Assembly (NCBI GenBank): GCA_019321725.1 | Contig: CM033113.1 | Coordinates: 10,106,001-10,170,000 of the forward strand | Origin: Paulownia fortunei | Lineage: Eukaryota; Streptophyta; Magnoliopsida; Lamiales; Paulowniaceae | Direction: 5' to 3' | DNA length: 64,000 nt | Part shown: in pieces, positions 48,551 through 61,352 of the stretch | How the letters are laid out: the number at the start of each line of letters is the position of its first letter | Numbering within the stretch: position 1 is the first letter of the stretch | The notes under the pieces: generated by a model | Told to the model about the DNA's origin: nothing | What the model saw: the letters and a program-made list of their open reading frames with translations, nothing else | The model's database searches: none | Translations under genes and position numbers: made by a program

Positions 48551-50124
48551 AACAGATCCAGAAGAATAGCCTTCTGGAGGTTTTTAACATTTTTGCACAT
48601 CGTTAAAAGCTTTTAAGGTGTTGGGATACCACACAAATATACGTGCTAAGATTACAACAAATAAATGAATTTCTAATATTTAGTATAACAAGTTTCTACA
48701 ACTTGACAAATTTACTTGGATTCTAATGCATCACTCTGTTAAGCACTCATTGAGAACATTATTTCAAATGTCAGCAATTCTTCAATCTTAGAAGCTCAAA
48801 CCCGAGTGGGTGTTCAACTCTGGGCTAAGATATTTTTCATTGACATGCCAACAAGAAGGATCCAGTGACATACAATGGAGAGAACAAAGATGTGATCTCA
48901 ATTGGAAGGGACCATTTCAATCTTCAACTGCTTCCTTCCCTACATTCCTCTGTTCAGTTCCTTCCATTTTACATCAAATTCATTCGTTCAATAGGTCCCC
49001 AAGTAGAAAAGAGCAACATTTAATTTCTGAATGCTCAATGGCATGCAACCTAATTATTTGAAAACTAGGGATTTAAATAGTTCTGATAAGTAGGGATGTG
49101 GAGCCATGCACTATCCTGCTCATCGTTATCATACTTACATGTAATCAAGGGCAATTTCTGAATGTCTTATCAACTGAAAATGATAAGAGATCAATACTTG
49201 AAACTTAATGCATAGTCCACAGCTTAATCGTGTCCATGGACGTGAAAGGTAAAACCCAAAGGCAGAGAAAGTAATTGCCCATCTTGCCAGTAGATTAAAA
49301 CGATTTTGGATTAATAAGTTTGTATTGCTCATCCAATCAGCAAATACACATTTTCCATTGTGTTCTATACTCAGATTTTGACATGGAAGAGGAATATCAA
49401 AAATATTTTATAATAATGAAGTCAATACATTCAATAACAAGAAGTTGGGAATTTCTGGTGAGCTTGCTGCTAAAGAAAGAAACAGCTATGACACAAATTG
49501 TCAACTCAGAGTATATAGAAATCCCTAAACTTTGAAAGGAAACCACAATGTACAAATAGACACACACCTGATTTACTCCTATCATTATCATCTTCATGGC
49601 CCAAAATAGGAGGTATTCCCTAGACATAGAAAATGCAGCATACAACTCAACTAACTGCAAATTTTAAACGTTGGAAAAAACATGTTGGCCAGCAAATGAT
49701 TTGCTAATTGCCCAACCAAACAGATGTGCTTGTCAATAAGTTAATGTAAAGATCTCTGCGTGCGTTTCAAGAAGACAGACCCTAGAACTTCACCAACTGT
49801 GATAAAACAAGAGTCACAGCTAGAAGAATCTCTGTCTTGAGGGCAGTCAAGTATGTATGGCACCTAATGCTGTATAGATTCTCTTCCAATCATATCAGAC
49901 ACCATTTGATCTACTTCATACTAAAAACTGGCTGAACTTCTGCTTGCACAACTCACCAAAATGGATAGAGTAATCAAATCTGCAAGATATACGCATAGAT
50001 ATTCCAAATTCGAGTTGCTCCCCAAAGTAAGCTTTAAAACATCACTTTTTGGTTTCAGGTCATCCAAACTGAAATCTCTTTCGCAAGAAGAGGAAATGAA
50101 AAATGCAATAAGGACAACTGCTCG
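46519..50124. other. Gene-free spacer
   Basis: The first 150-200 bp are the likely 3' UTR of PDF1, and the last few hundred bp the 3' UTR of the minus-strand hydrolase. Between them no gene is recognised. A TA microsatellite lies at about 48521-48550. Confidence 0.45.
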
Positions 50125-51171
50125 TCAGTTCATATGAGATTCAAACCAGTCAAGGATTTGCTGAGATTGCAAGCTAGTCATTTCATGATATGCGAATGCA
50201 AGATTCATTTCCTCTTGAATATGATTGACCAATGATTTATCTGGAAGATGAATATTTCTCTCCTCGAGAGCTGTTTTCCATGGTATTGCACGCCCATCAT
50301 CCCTCATGTAACCGTTCTTGTCAATGAAGCCCTTGTCCTGAAAAACATTGAACAACTTTACCGACAAGGTTAGATCAAGACCCGGAATTCTGTTGGCAAA
50401 GAACTGAGGTGTCAAAGGGAATTCCATGCATTTAACTTCAGCAACATCAATTCCCTTCTCCCTCATAGCTACTAGATATTTTTCTATCTTCCGTTTTCTA
50501 GTTTCATCTTTGGGCATGTGCACAAAAAGTGTAGATGGGTAATCTTTAGTTATATCCAAATGACCATACACCCCTTCAGCGATCATTAAGGCAATACCTC
50601 TGAATCGCAACTCTGTGGCAAGGACAGACACAAAGTATCCACCAGAGGAGGCACCCAATGCAAATATAGGCAACTTTTCTAGCATCTGCTTGGCAATCCA
50701 CCACTGAATCATATCTTTAACAATCCATCTTTCCTCCCCAAGTGACCAGCATATTCCTTTACTTGATATAGCAAGTACAGCAAATTTTCTAGCCAAAGCT
50801 TGAAGCACAATGAGCCTCTCTTCAGGTAAACCAACACAATTTGGGCAATTAGGAGACTTATCCCAAAAATTAACTGCTCTACCATTACAGCCATGAGCCA
50901 AGAAGAGAACTGCCTTAGGCGACTCAGGTATCTGCCAGATCAAATCAGTCCCATTCCTGAATTCTACAGTCGGATCTAATCGAACCAAAGAGTCAAAGCT
51001 ATTCCATTTTTGGTTCACAAGATCAGACATGAAACTGGATTTACCACCATTCTTTCCAAATAAAAGCACCAATGCAACTATTATCAAAATCAGAACCGTA
51101 AACAAAACTGGAAATTGAGCATTTCTTGTACTCCTGGACTGCTTCAATAATCTGTTTCCGCGTCCAAACAT
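50125..51171 (-). CDS. Membrane-anchored alpha/beta hydrolase, function unknown
   Basis: Single coding exon of 348 residues. A basic N-terminus (RGNRLLKQSRSTR) precedes one membrane segment at about 22-39 (VLFTVLILIIVALVLLFG), suggesting a type II anchor with the enzyme domain in the lumen or outside. The fold signature is an HG oxyanion-type motif at LAHGCNG (91-97) and a nucleophile elbow GASSG at 173-177, with Ser175 the likely nucleophile. A late His in FAYHEMTS (H329) is a candidate for the catalytic His. A Cys-containing loop PNCPNC lies at 109-112. It matches an uncharacterised plant alpha/beta-hydrolase family by recall, and the substrate is unknown. The ATG is immediately preceded by a splice acceptor, consistent with an intron in the 5' UTR. 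Confidence 0.88.
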   Translation of the reverse strand: MFGRGNRLLKQSRSTRNAQFPVLFTVLILIIVALVLLFGKNGGKSSFMSDLVNQKWNSFDSLVRLDPTVEFRNGTDLIWQIPESPKAVLFLAHGCNGRAVNFWDKSPNCPNCVGLPEERLIVLQALARKFAVLAISSKGICWSLGEERWIVKDMIQWWIAKQMLEKLPIFALGASSGGYFVSVLATELRFRGIALMIAEGVYGHLDITKDYPSTLFVHMPKDETRKRKIEKYLVAMREKGIDVAEVKCMEFPLTPQFFANRIPGLDLTLSVKLFNVFQDKGFIDKNGYMRDDGRAIPWKTALEERNIHLPDKSLVNHIQEEMNLAFAYHEMTSLQSQQILDWFESHMN

Positions 51172-51173
51172 GG

Positions 51174-51642
51174 CTGAAAAACATGAAATGCATCAAGTTT
51201 TCCACATTAAACCTCCAAAATAAATATGATAAAGGCAAAAATCCCCACCGAAAATTGAAGTGTTTGCTAATTTTTCGGGCTTTTCTGAAGAACCCTTCAT
51301 GGGGAACAAATGCTGCTTCTTTCACTTTGCACCATTAACAGGAAGAAACTCACATAGTAGAGTTAGAAGCCCAATTAACTTCGTATCTAAGTCATATCAT
51401 TTCTTTGTCAAATTAAACTCTATCACACTAAATTAAAACAAAAACGGTGTATCAAGAAAGCAACTTTATAAATAACTTCATCATATTAACATGATATTGC
51501 TATTCTTGTAATCCATTCACAATCAAATTTAATGCTAAAAGTCAAATCTTTGCAGGCAAAAACAACTGTTAAACTGAAAAAAAAAAAGGAAAAAAGAAAA
51601 AATGCATGAATTCAGTAGCATTGAATTGATAATTACAAGTAC
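51174..51642 (-). other. Predicted 5' UTR intron of the hydrolase gene
   Basis: On the minus strand a CCAG/GTACTT donor at 51642 and a TTTTTCAG acceptor ending 2 bases before the ATG frame a 469-bp intron. The leader exon would run from about 51790 to 51643. Inferred from splice sites only. Confidence 0.5.
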
Positions 51643-51799
51643 CTGGAAGCGCTAATAAATCAGAGTTTATCCGGAAAAGCCTAGTAAATCCGGATCAAAA
51701 CTTCTTGAGAAGTTTTCTATTTTCCCTATTTTTCTGATTTTGCTATGTGGAAATTTTAGTAGGGAACAACGTGAAAAACCCACCTCGATGCGAGTCAAC

Positions 51800-54700
51800 A
51801 ATTATTTTTTTTTTTAATCTACGCCCGACCTGAATATATTAATTAACTCTTTTACTTGGATTCGGATCTACCATTCCATTGTATCCTTATCTTTTAATCG
51901 GATCTCATTGAAATCATATGTTTCAGGATCCAAATCTAGATCTAAAAGGATTATTATATAAAACAACAATTTAGAAATACTTTTTTAAAATTATAAAATA
52001 TAGTTAAATAAATATTACATTCGAATATTTGGACAATATTGATATTATTTTGGGGGAATTGAAACATTCTCCCCAAAAATGAAATCAAATATAGCAAAAG
52101 CCTTTTGAGTTTTGAGGTTTTATTCTTGCAAAAGACATCTCCCTTTTCCTCTAAATATTTTGAGAAAACTCTAATTATTACTATAAATACATATATATGT
52201 ATATAATAATTATTACATATTTACTTATATATATCATTACATTAATAAAAAGATATATATATTTACATGTTCCACTCATTATTTTAATATAACTATGTAT
52301 ATTTCAATCATTATATTCAAAAAATAATATACAATAATATTAAAAGTTTAATATAACACCGTAAAACTTTTCATGATACATTGACAATAAAAAATATTTT
52401 CTTAAAAAAAAAAAATGCATACCAACATTAAACCCATAACCCGTTGATCCCTTTAGTTTTAATAAAAAAAAAAACTAATAAAATATAATTTAAAAATAAA
52501 ACATAAGCAACCTAAAAGCATCTAAAACAACATCTAATCATATTTTAAACCCTCATAGGCACTAACTATTATAAGAATAGTCACTAAGCGGTCTAAGCCT
52601 CACAGTCCCTTCACTTTCAAACCATCCCAAATTTCTTCATAGCATTCCCCGGCCCATCATTAACACAAGAAAATCAAAAAACCACCTACCAAATTTAAAC
52701 CTCCCACTATTGGCGAATTCGCCATATATATTTTTTTTAAATATCTAAATTAAAAAGATTAAAAGGAAAAGATGGCAATCAAATTGTCAGACCAAATAAG
52801 TAATTCCTCTAATTTTAATGAGGAAAAAAAAATTAAGCACAAAATTATGTTATTTAAAGTGAAATCTTTACTGTTTCCTTCGTTAACATCCAAAAATAAA
52901 ACATAGCATTAATATACAAAAAAATTAACTTGAACATTTGCGTTAAACTCTGAGCAAAAAACAAATGACCCTACAAAGTCCAACAAACCAGCCATCTTAC
53001 AGAGTTCTTGAGGTGCATTTGGATGCTATTTAAATAAGAGTGTACATTAATAAATACTTTACGAATTATTAACTGATTTTTTTGTAGCAAAATTCATTTA
53101 TTTTATCTGTAGGGTCATTCAAATTGTATTCAATCGTCGTTCGATCTTCGTCCATTTTAAATCTAAATATCAATCGTTATTCATTTCTGCCCACATAATT
53201 TGTTCCAAGCTTTCGCTTGGGCGGTGTCCACACAGTGCACTAACAATAACATTAGAACACAATGCCCACATTCGTCAAGACTTATGTTTCCATCATCATA
53301 CGTATAGAAGTATTTAAGGTGTGGATTGAACAGAATTTACTAATTTTTTGATTTAATTCAATATTTGTAATTTTGAATTTACCTTATCCATAATCAAACT
53401 CATCATCAATAAAACCGCACGTTGCAGATATTGGGATGATTTTGCCGTTTTCTTTTGAGTTCTTAGTTTTTCAAAACTAAATTTGATTGTTAATTATTTT
53501 TTAATTAAGGTGAATAATTATATTCTTTTTCTCAATTGTATATATTAAAGTAAAGCTTGAAATCTATATACTTGGCAAATGTATTTAAGTGCACATTATG
53601 TTCTTTTTATTTCAAAATGATAAGAATTTTTATCTTTATAAGAAATATTAGTGGGCATTAAATTTCAATATTAATTAAATTATTATTCATTTCAAATTTT
53701 ACTTAATCTTATTCTTATTTAATATAGCTCTTGTAAGTTTTATGTTTGAATTTACTCATAAAATCTCTAATCTAAACATGCTATATCACTATTTTATAAA
53801 TAATTTTGTGCATAATCTCACATCTAATATATTGCAAAATTATGAATTTTCTTCACATAGAGTTAGTTTATTTGACTTAATATGTAAAAGAGAACACATG
53901 TCTTAATAATATCTTTGAATAATATTAGGTTTATAATATACTTTTAATAAAAAATTAATAAATAATTGAGATTAAAATATAAGAAAACTTTTCTTTAGCA
54001 TACTATCTACAGAGTATGATTCTTTTAAGCGCTTTGCTTCCAAAAAAATGGTATTCTCATCATATATCTAACTTTAAGTTATAAATTAAGGTTGGGGTGC
54101 GGTCTTTTGTGATTTAAAAATATTTAAACCATACGTGACCATGTTTTGCAATCTTTTTTTTCATTAAATTCAAGATCAAGCCATCAATTCGCTAACTCGT
54201 CAATTGCAGTATCGTGCGGTTTTGAGTTGGATCTATCATTTGGGATAGTTTACTAGTTTGATTATACACATTTAATTATATTCATATCTAACAACTCATA
54301 ATTTCGCTTGATTATTATCCATATGAATGGCATGAAATTTCTTAAGTTCATTAATGAGATTAGCCTGTTGAGATCAATATGAGTTTTCTTGTAAAATTAT
54401 ATTACATCTCATATTTTAATTTATCAATACATATCATGTTTACATTGATAATATTATTAATATATATATAATGTGTATTGATAAAATGAAATATGGAATA
54501 AAATACCATTTTACAATACAATTGAGTTGAGATGGCACAAAGTCATATTATTATTAATTTATTTGTACAATAGAATTAATCTTAAATTATTGTCAGGTTG
54601 AGTAAATTAAAAATATTCCATTTAATAACTTCTACTAGTAAATTAAAAATATTCCAACCTACACTAAAATTCAACTTAAAACAATAAGTATTAATAAAAT

Positions 54701-55060
54701 TTAATTTAAACTCATATCAAACTCAATTTAAAAATTTAAAGCCAAAACCATTTAATCAAATAAAAATATATGAGATAGTGGTACCGCAAGGGATGGTCGA
54801 GTTGGCAGAGGAAGTTCTCTGTAATTAAAAAAAATAAAAAAATATAGAAGTATGAATTTTTTTATAAATTATTGATTGATATTTATATGTAATAATCTAT
54901 TCGATGGTTTTATTTTCAAAATAAAAAATAAAAATATAGGAGGTCTTAGAACTTAGGTTAAATTTTGACCAGAACCCGTGGCGTATTAGCCTAATTTTAA
55001 TTTCATGAATGAGTTTTGGTAAAAAGATCAATACTTGTAGGTTGATGGTTACGTAAAGGA
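51800..55060. other. Gene-free AT-rich spacer
   Basis: No gene recognised. AT-rich throughout, with TA runs near 52190-52260 and 54460. At 54785-54830 a tRNA-like A-box word (GGTCGAGTTGGCAGAGG) hints at a SINE, but a matching B box is not evident. Confidence 0.45.
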
Positions 55061-55074
55061 GGAGTTGGTAATGC

Positions 55075-55082
55075 TATAAATA
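55075..55082 (+). promoter_or_regulatory. TATA box of the RHM-like gene
   Basis: TATAAATA followed by a pyrimidine-rich leader (CTTCTTCTCCTTC near 55103). The ATG is 780 bp further on. A leader intron from GTAAAT at 55296 to TTTTCTAG at 55813 would shorten the leader. Confidence 0.6.
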
Positions 55083-55864
55083 ACCTGTTTTCAACTTTCG
55101 CTGCTTCTTCTCCTTCTTATTCTTCCAAGTTCTGCCCTGGTTTCAGATCACATCGAATTCTCTTTTAAGTGCGTTCTCTTCACTAAATTTACGTACAATC
55201 TTCTGTACGTATTTATGTCACATCCCACGTATAAATTATGATGAAAATAGAGCTTTTTCTGATCTTTGTGATGATTCAATATTCCTGATTTTCAGGTAAA
55301 TTAGATCAAACTCTGTGAGTTCTTTTATTCTTCAAACAGATAGATATCTTTAGTGATATATGCTATAATTTTGTTTTAATCGTTGGCCAAATGTGAAAGT
55401 TTTGCGTATATTATGGTTCTTTATTGTTCTTATTATTCTGAAAAATGCTTGCATTGCATCAAAACCGTTAGATTTGTGATTTTGAGCTATGATTTGTTTA
55501 TTTCTGTCAGTGTAATTTTTTGTTTGTTTTTTTTTTTGTGGGTTATTTAAATAGTATGGCATTTTACGTATTGAAACGATTTCTGCTTTTCCCCTTTTGA
55601 GTATATTCTTGATGTCAATGTGTAGTTTGCTGAATTGTTGACAGTATGAGGAAGTAGTTTTAGGTGTGATCTAGCTTCTAGTTGCCAAAATTTTGGATCT
55701 TCAGTCGGGTTGTTGTTATAATTGCTCAAATTGAATGCTTTTTGTTTCTCTTAATTGTTGGGAAGTGATAATTTTTTATGTGGATGATAACAATTGTTAC
55801 TTTGTTTTTCTAGGTTTATATTTTTTATTTCAAGATTGAAAGGCCTTCATGATTTTGTTTTAAT

Positions 55865-57019
55865 ATGGAAAAATATAAACCGAAGAATATCTTGATAACT
55901 GGGGCTGCTGGTTTCATAGCATCGCATGTTGCAAACTGGCTGACACAGAATTACTCTGACTACAGAATCGTTGTTCTCGACAAGCTGGACTACTGTTCCA
56001 ACTTGAAGAACCTAGATCCCTCTCAATCTCTTCCTAACTTTAAATTTGTGAAAGGTGATGTTTGTAGTGCTGACCTTGTAAATTATATACTTGCTACGGA
56101 GGCAATAGATACAGTTATGCACTTTGCTGCACAAACACATGTTGATAATTCATTTGGAAACGGCTTTGAGTTTATTAAGAACAATGTTTATGGTACTTGT
56201 GTCCTTCTTGAAGCTTGCAAAGCTTTCAGTCACATTAAGAGATTTGTCCACGTGAGTACTGATGAGGTCTACGGGGAGACAGATGAGAATGCTGCCGTGG
56301 GCAACCATGAGGCCTCACAGCTGCTCCCAACAAACCCCTATTCTGCATCTAAAGCTGGGGCGGAAATGCTTGTTATGGCATATGGACGATCATATGGACT
56401 ACCTGTGATAATCACAAGGGGGAACAATGTTTATGGGCCCCATCAATTTCCTGAAAAGTTAATTCCTAAATTTATTCTCTTAGCCATGAAAGGACAGCCC
56501 CTCCCAATTCATGGAGATGGATCCAATGTCAGAAGTTATCTTTATTGTGAAGATGTTGTAGAAGCTTTTGATACCATACTCCACAGGGGTGAAGTTGGTC
56601 ATGTTTATAACATTGGAACAGATGAGGAAAAGAGAGTTATTGAAGTGGCAACGGATATTTGTCGGCTGTTTTCATTGGATCCATCTGCTGGGATAAAGTT
56701 TGTGGAGAACAGACCTTTTAATGACCAAAGGTATTTCCTGGATACCCGAAAGCTGAAGATTTTGGGATGGTCAGAGAAAACTAAATGGGATGACGGTCTA
56801 AGGAAAACAATGGAGTGGTATGTTAGAAATCCTGATTGGTGGGGAGACATTTCTGCAGCATTGCTCCCTCATCCAAGAATGCTTTCTTTCCCTAGGACGG
56901 GGAAAGATCATCTCAAAGTTGGAGTCAGTGCGTCATCTTATGCACTACAGAAATCTGATCAGGAGCAAAAAGGTTGTAGAAATAAGGGATCCATCAATGT
57001 GTGCAAAAGCCGACTTTGA
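55865..57019 (+). CDS. RHM: UDP-glucose 4,6-dehydratase, RHM N-terminal domain only
   Basis: Converts UDP-glucose to UDP-4-keto-6-deoxyglucose, the first step to UDP-rhamnose for pectin and flavonoid glycosides, in the cytosol. Intronless coding region of 384 residues. It is an extended SDR with the NAD-binding motif TGAAGFIA (12-19). The catalytic triad is in STDEVYGE (Thr132, Asp133, Glu134) with Tyr159 and Lys163 in NPYSASKAGAEML. Typical RHM segments MHFAAQTHVDNSFGN and LLPHPRML are present. Plant RHM enzymes are about 670 residues, with a second domain for 3,5-epimerase/4-keto-reductase activity. Here the frame ends in the linker with a short unique tail (NKGSINVCKSRL), and no downstream frame resembles the second domain (GxxGWIGG). 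It may supply the keto intermediate to another enzyme. Catalytic residues are intact. Confidence 0.9.
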   Translation: MEKYKPKNILITGAAGFIASHVANWLTQNYSDYRIVVLDKLDYCSNLKNLDPSQSLPNFKFVKGDVCSADLVNYILATEAIDTVMHFAAQTHVDNSFGNGFEFIKNNVYGTCVLLEACKAFSHIKRFVHVSTDEVYGETDENAAVGNHEASQLLPTNPYSASKAGAEMLVMAYGRSYGLPVIITRGNNVYGPHQFPEKLIPKFILLAMKGQPLPIHGDGSNVRSYLYCEDVVEAFDTILHRGEVGHVYNIGTDEEKRVIEVATDICRLFSLDPSAGIKFVENRPFNDQRYFLDTRKLKILGWSEKTKWDDGLRKTMEWYVRNPDWWGDISAALLPHPRMLSFPRTGKDHLKVGVSASSYALQKSDQEQKGCRNKGSINVCKSRL

Positions 57020-57081
57020 AATTTTTGATGTAGAACTAGGTTGTTTAGCAATCATTTTCTAGAATAAGACAGAAACAAGGG

Positions 57082-57498
57082 GTAAGTGAATGCTTCCTTG
57101 ACCAGTTTCAGCATTTGTAAATTTCAGCCAGCATTTATTCCCAATGCTGCTGGAGTGACTTAAAGTCTCCCTGATCTCCAGATAATTTTGCTGCAAAGAG
57201 TTTGCCTTGGACAAGAGTACTTACTACCTAACTGTTTGTTTGATGATTGTTCTGGTAATCTCTCTCTCTCTCTCTCTCTCTCTGTGTAAGTTGGGTTGTT
57301 GGGTGGGGGTGGAATTAAGAGACTACAATTCATTGATTAAGGCTTGACAATCAGAAAATGTCTCAGCAGGAATGGTGTGTGGTTAAAAGAAATTGGGTGC
57401 ACATTAATCTGCTGTTTACAAGAACGGCTATGCTAGAGTCCATTTCCCCCTATTCTACAAATATACTGATATTGGTATTATATTCCTGCTGATTGCAG
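57082..57498 (+). other. Possible 3' UTR intron of the RHM-like gene
   Basis: A near-consensus donor (GGGTAAGTG at 57081) and acceptor (GATTGCAG ending 57498) lie 62 bp past the stop. If spliced, the stop codon would lie just upstream of an exon junction. It could be a relic of the intron that once led to the missing second domain. Confidence 0.35.
57259..57283. repeat. (TC)n microsatellite
   Basis: TC run of about 24 bases. Confidence 0.9.
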
Positions 57499-57499
57499 G

Positions 57500-60400
57500 T
57501 AAAAGGGCTTGTTCTAAGGATGGGCACGAACATGCAGCTTTTTCTGAATATGGTGGATGTGCTTCTTTTCTTTCGATGACAAACTACTTATTTCCAATTT
57601 CCTTCAGACAAACCACATTACACATAAGGGAAAATAAATTATAACCGGTCAGAATTAACTGTAATTCGGCATGAAAGCTAATCTAGATGAATGTCTTATA
57701 CACCCCAAAAATATACACAAAAAACAGAACATCCACCCGTCTTTCTAATTGAATGCATTTATGTAGTTTTTTTTTAATTCTGGAGCCGTGAGCATCTGAG
57801 GACCTGCATATATCTTTCTGTTGGGAGCAGGTAGAATTAATTCAGCTCTCAGGAAGACAATAGTCATATAGACCAAGACGTCTATCTAGTAGTCATCTTG
57901 ACACAACTGATCCTGTTGTGGTTTATGAGCCCTGTGGCCATATTCTTCTGTAAGTTGTAGAATTTCTAGTTCAATTATTTTTGCTTGAGATAACAGTCAA
58001 ATTCAAATGAAAGTTCTTATATTTCTAATGTTTAAATTCTTTATTAAAATATGAATCTATGTTCTTGCATGAAGCTCTTGCCTAAAACAACTGAAACATT
58101 AGTTTATCATCACTTGTCAGGTGCAAGTGTTGAGAGGCGAAGCTAAGATTTCAAGTAAAATACTGCTCCTATCGATCTTTTCCCTTACCCTTTATCCATA
58201 GGTGAAAATACACCAAATAGTCTGCGGATCACTGAAATTAGAGGAACGATTGATTTGGCAATATATTTCTTTAGGCCTTTCATATAAGTATTGCTTGTTA
58301 AATTTTGTTTTCCTTTTGCTTGCATATTGTACTGTTTATTAAAACTGGATCATGAAGTTCTATGTTCTATTTTTACTCCAACTGCGTTACATCAAGTTTC
58401 AACCTTCATTCGTTCAAAAATTGCTTAAAACATGGAGGTCAGGCATACTTGCCATGATTATATTCTTCTGTAACAGTGTATTATGTCCTGCAGACATGAT
58501 TATTCTTCTTGCAAAATAATAGCTTGTCTATTAAATCAAAATGTCAAACTCTACCATTTATTATGCTTTTCTAGGCTTACCTTACTTATCCAGCATCAAT
58601 TCTCCTCCAATATGATTATGCTAAATATGACTGGTTTGTCCAACCTAAATGCATGAAAGGAAGTAACATAAGAATTCAATATAGCATGCTATGTTGCTTT
58701 GTCTTACTGGTGTCATAGCTGATTATCATAGGGTAATTAGTCAAAGCGTGAAAACTAGTATTTTGGCAAGTGGTAGATAGAGCAGTGGTGTAGTGTAGAC
58801 ATGTAGGTTTTTAATTTTTACAATGCTTATTTTAGATGGACCATCCTCATATAAGTTGGAACTTCTCTGAAAGGATTCATGGAGTAAAAGTGTAGCCACC
58901 ATCAGCAGTAGGCCGAAAACCACTTTGGCTTGTGAAACATTGCTGATTACAGGTAGCAAACTTGCAAAAGATGCATGTTACAAGGAAGAAAGAGGAGGTT
59001 GCACTATTGGTCATATCACGTGAGTTCTTTTAGCCTTTCATCTAATTTCTTTCTAAATCTTTTCCAAGTTCGATAGTTTTATAATATTATATGTGAAGAT
59101 TAGCGAAAGGTTTCTGCTCAAAACAAGGGTGACTTTGGTTAAGGGCCTTAAGGCTTCCTAGAAATGGATGTAGTTCAGCCGTTTATGAGTTCAACCATTT
59201 TGAATGGTGAATTGAGCAAGCAGTTGCTCTGTATGTTGATTTTGTTTGTGTATTGCTTTAATTGTATCGGTCAATTTATCTTGAAGGGACATACCGGAGA
59301 ACTTGTGTTAAGCCAAACTAGGACTTCTTTTGAATATTTATTTGAGGAAAGAGTGTAGGTCAGTGGCTATGGAGCCCATATAATCAGATTAATCCCCTAC
59401 CATTTCCAGTGGTCCATTGACAGATTGTGAAGACTTTTTTAGAGCATGGACCATCGAAATTGTGAGTTTTGTGAATTGAATTGTCTTTTTCATTTAGCTT
59501 CTTGTAACAAATGCATTTAACAGGAGGATAGAATGCATTGCTTGCCTCAAGGGCTTCTGAAAATTTGGCTGAGAGCAAATGTGATCCAGTTACAATGTAG
59601 CTGGCCCTTTTGTGCCTGTTCTGTATCTATTTCATTAGAATTTAGTCACAAATACACAGACTCTAGGTGTTATATTCTGCATGATGGGATTTTTTTTTTT
59701 GTTTGTGTGTGGGTGGGTGGGGGGTGCAATAAACGACCCCTGAAGGGATACAATGATTCTCATGCATGAAAAGAGATATACCAGAAGAACTACATATTTC
59801 AATCAGTAAATTCTTCTTGATTTAGTCGTCTTCTGATAGGCATCAGAACACTCCCTCCCTCTTTCAGATGAATCTCTTCAAGTTCTTGTTTTCTTTAGTG
59901 ATATTTTGAGGTTACTTTGATAATTATATGGTTCTAGATCAAGCCCCATTTAATCTACCCTTCACCGCATTCATGTTGTGCAAAGTTTGGAGTGCTCAAC
60001 GAATTTTTGAAACTTATAATATATTAGTAATAATAATTTTATTATTTATATGGTCAAATTAAAGGGCTTGTTAAGATATTATATCTCAAAAAATAAGTTA
60101 GGGTTTATATTCCGTAACGAGCTCATATTTTTTGGATAAAAAATTCTCTCTTTAAATTTTTTACCAAATATTTATGGTTATTTTTGGAGTTTATAAATTT
60201 ATTTCATAAATTTTTTATCAAATATTTTCGGACATATAATAAACCCTTTAACATCGTATAAATTATTTTAAGAAATTTATAAAATCAATCAAACGACTTA
60301 ATTATTGGGAAAAAGATCAAGGGAAGAGAAAGTAGCTTTTGCATTTCCATGCATGGAATATTGTATGCTCTTAATTATGCATTGGCCTCAAACTTGTTTT

Positions 60401-61352
60401 TATTTTAATTAAAAAAAAAATCTCAATAATTGCATGGTCTATTTCATATGCCAATTGCTAAATAAGTCGATTTTTCCTTTGCGCCATCCACATTATGAGA
60501 TATGTTGGCAATTGACACAATAAAATTATTTACTTGGGGCTTTAGGGGCGGCAAGTCTAATGCCCAGGTGTTTCATAGCTTTTTATATTTATTTAATTAC
60601 TAGACCCAGCTTTTTTGTTTTTTTTTCACAATATTGAAACTATTCACTATGTATCTATGATATATCTATGTATTATTTATTATATGAATACATATGTATT
60701 ATTATGTAGAAATTTATTATATATTGATTATTTATTATACAAAAGTTTATAATAGGAATGTTGATATCTTCATATATAATCAAATGATTCTCCACCCACT
60801 GGGTAGTATCTAAATATATAGCATCTCATGTGCCTTTTGAAACGCTTCAAGGTTAATTTTTTTAAAAATGAAATTATTTTTCTCGAATGATTCTTTCATT
60901 AATGGCAATAATACGTTACGACTAACTTCAAATTACTAATTTTGAAGGAAATATAGTGAAGATAATTAAAATTTTGTTTTTTTAAAACCCTCATCTCAAT
61001 ATTACAAGATAAAATGAACTTCTATAATATTGGGATGGAATGAGTATATAATTTCTTATATTTTTTCCATGACAAATATAACATTATTAAACTTTGTGTA
61101 GTGCTATTTAATAATTTCATAGTTATAACTAGAAGTAGTCGAACACTATACACAGATGCCATACCAAACAACCTAACCAACTTATATCATTTTTCATTAA
61201 TTTTTATAGTGTGGTGATACTAATCTCAGGAATTCAATTCCCCTCTAAAATAAAAAACTATCATTTAAAAAATTATATACCAAAAGAGAAGTATTTTTAA
61301 CTAAAATTTAGGATTTTTTTTTTCTTTTTGTTGTAGCATATTATGTTAATTT
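57500..61352. other. Intergenic, no gene recognised
   Basis: Less AT-rich up to about 59900 and strongly AT-rich afterwards. Short open frames (for example near 58741-58959 and 59164-59358) show no family signature. A G/T run lies at 59690-59726. Confidence 0.4.

Noticed and set aside
54785..54830. tRNA or SINE promoter (A-box-like GGTCGAGTTGGCAGAGG)
   Set aside because: No B box at the right distance and no cloverleaf could be drawn, so only a hint of a decayed SINE.
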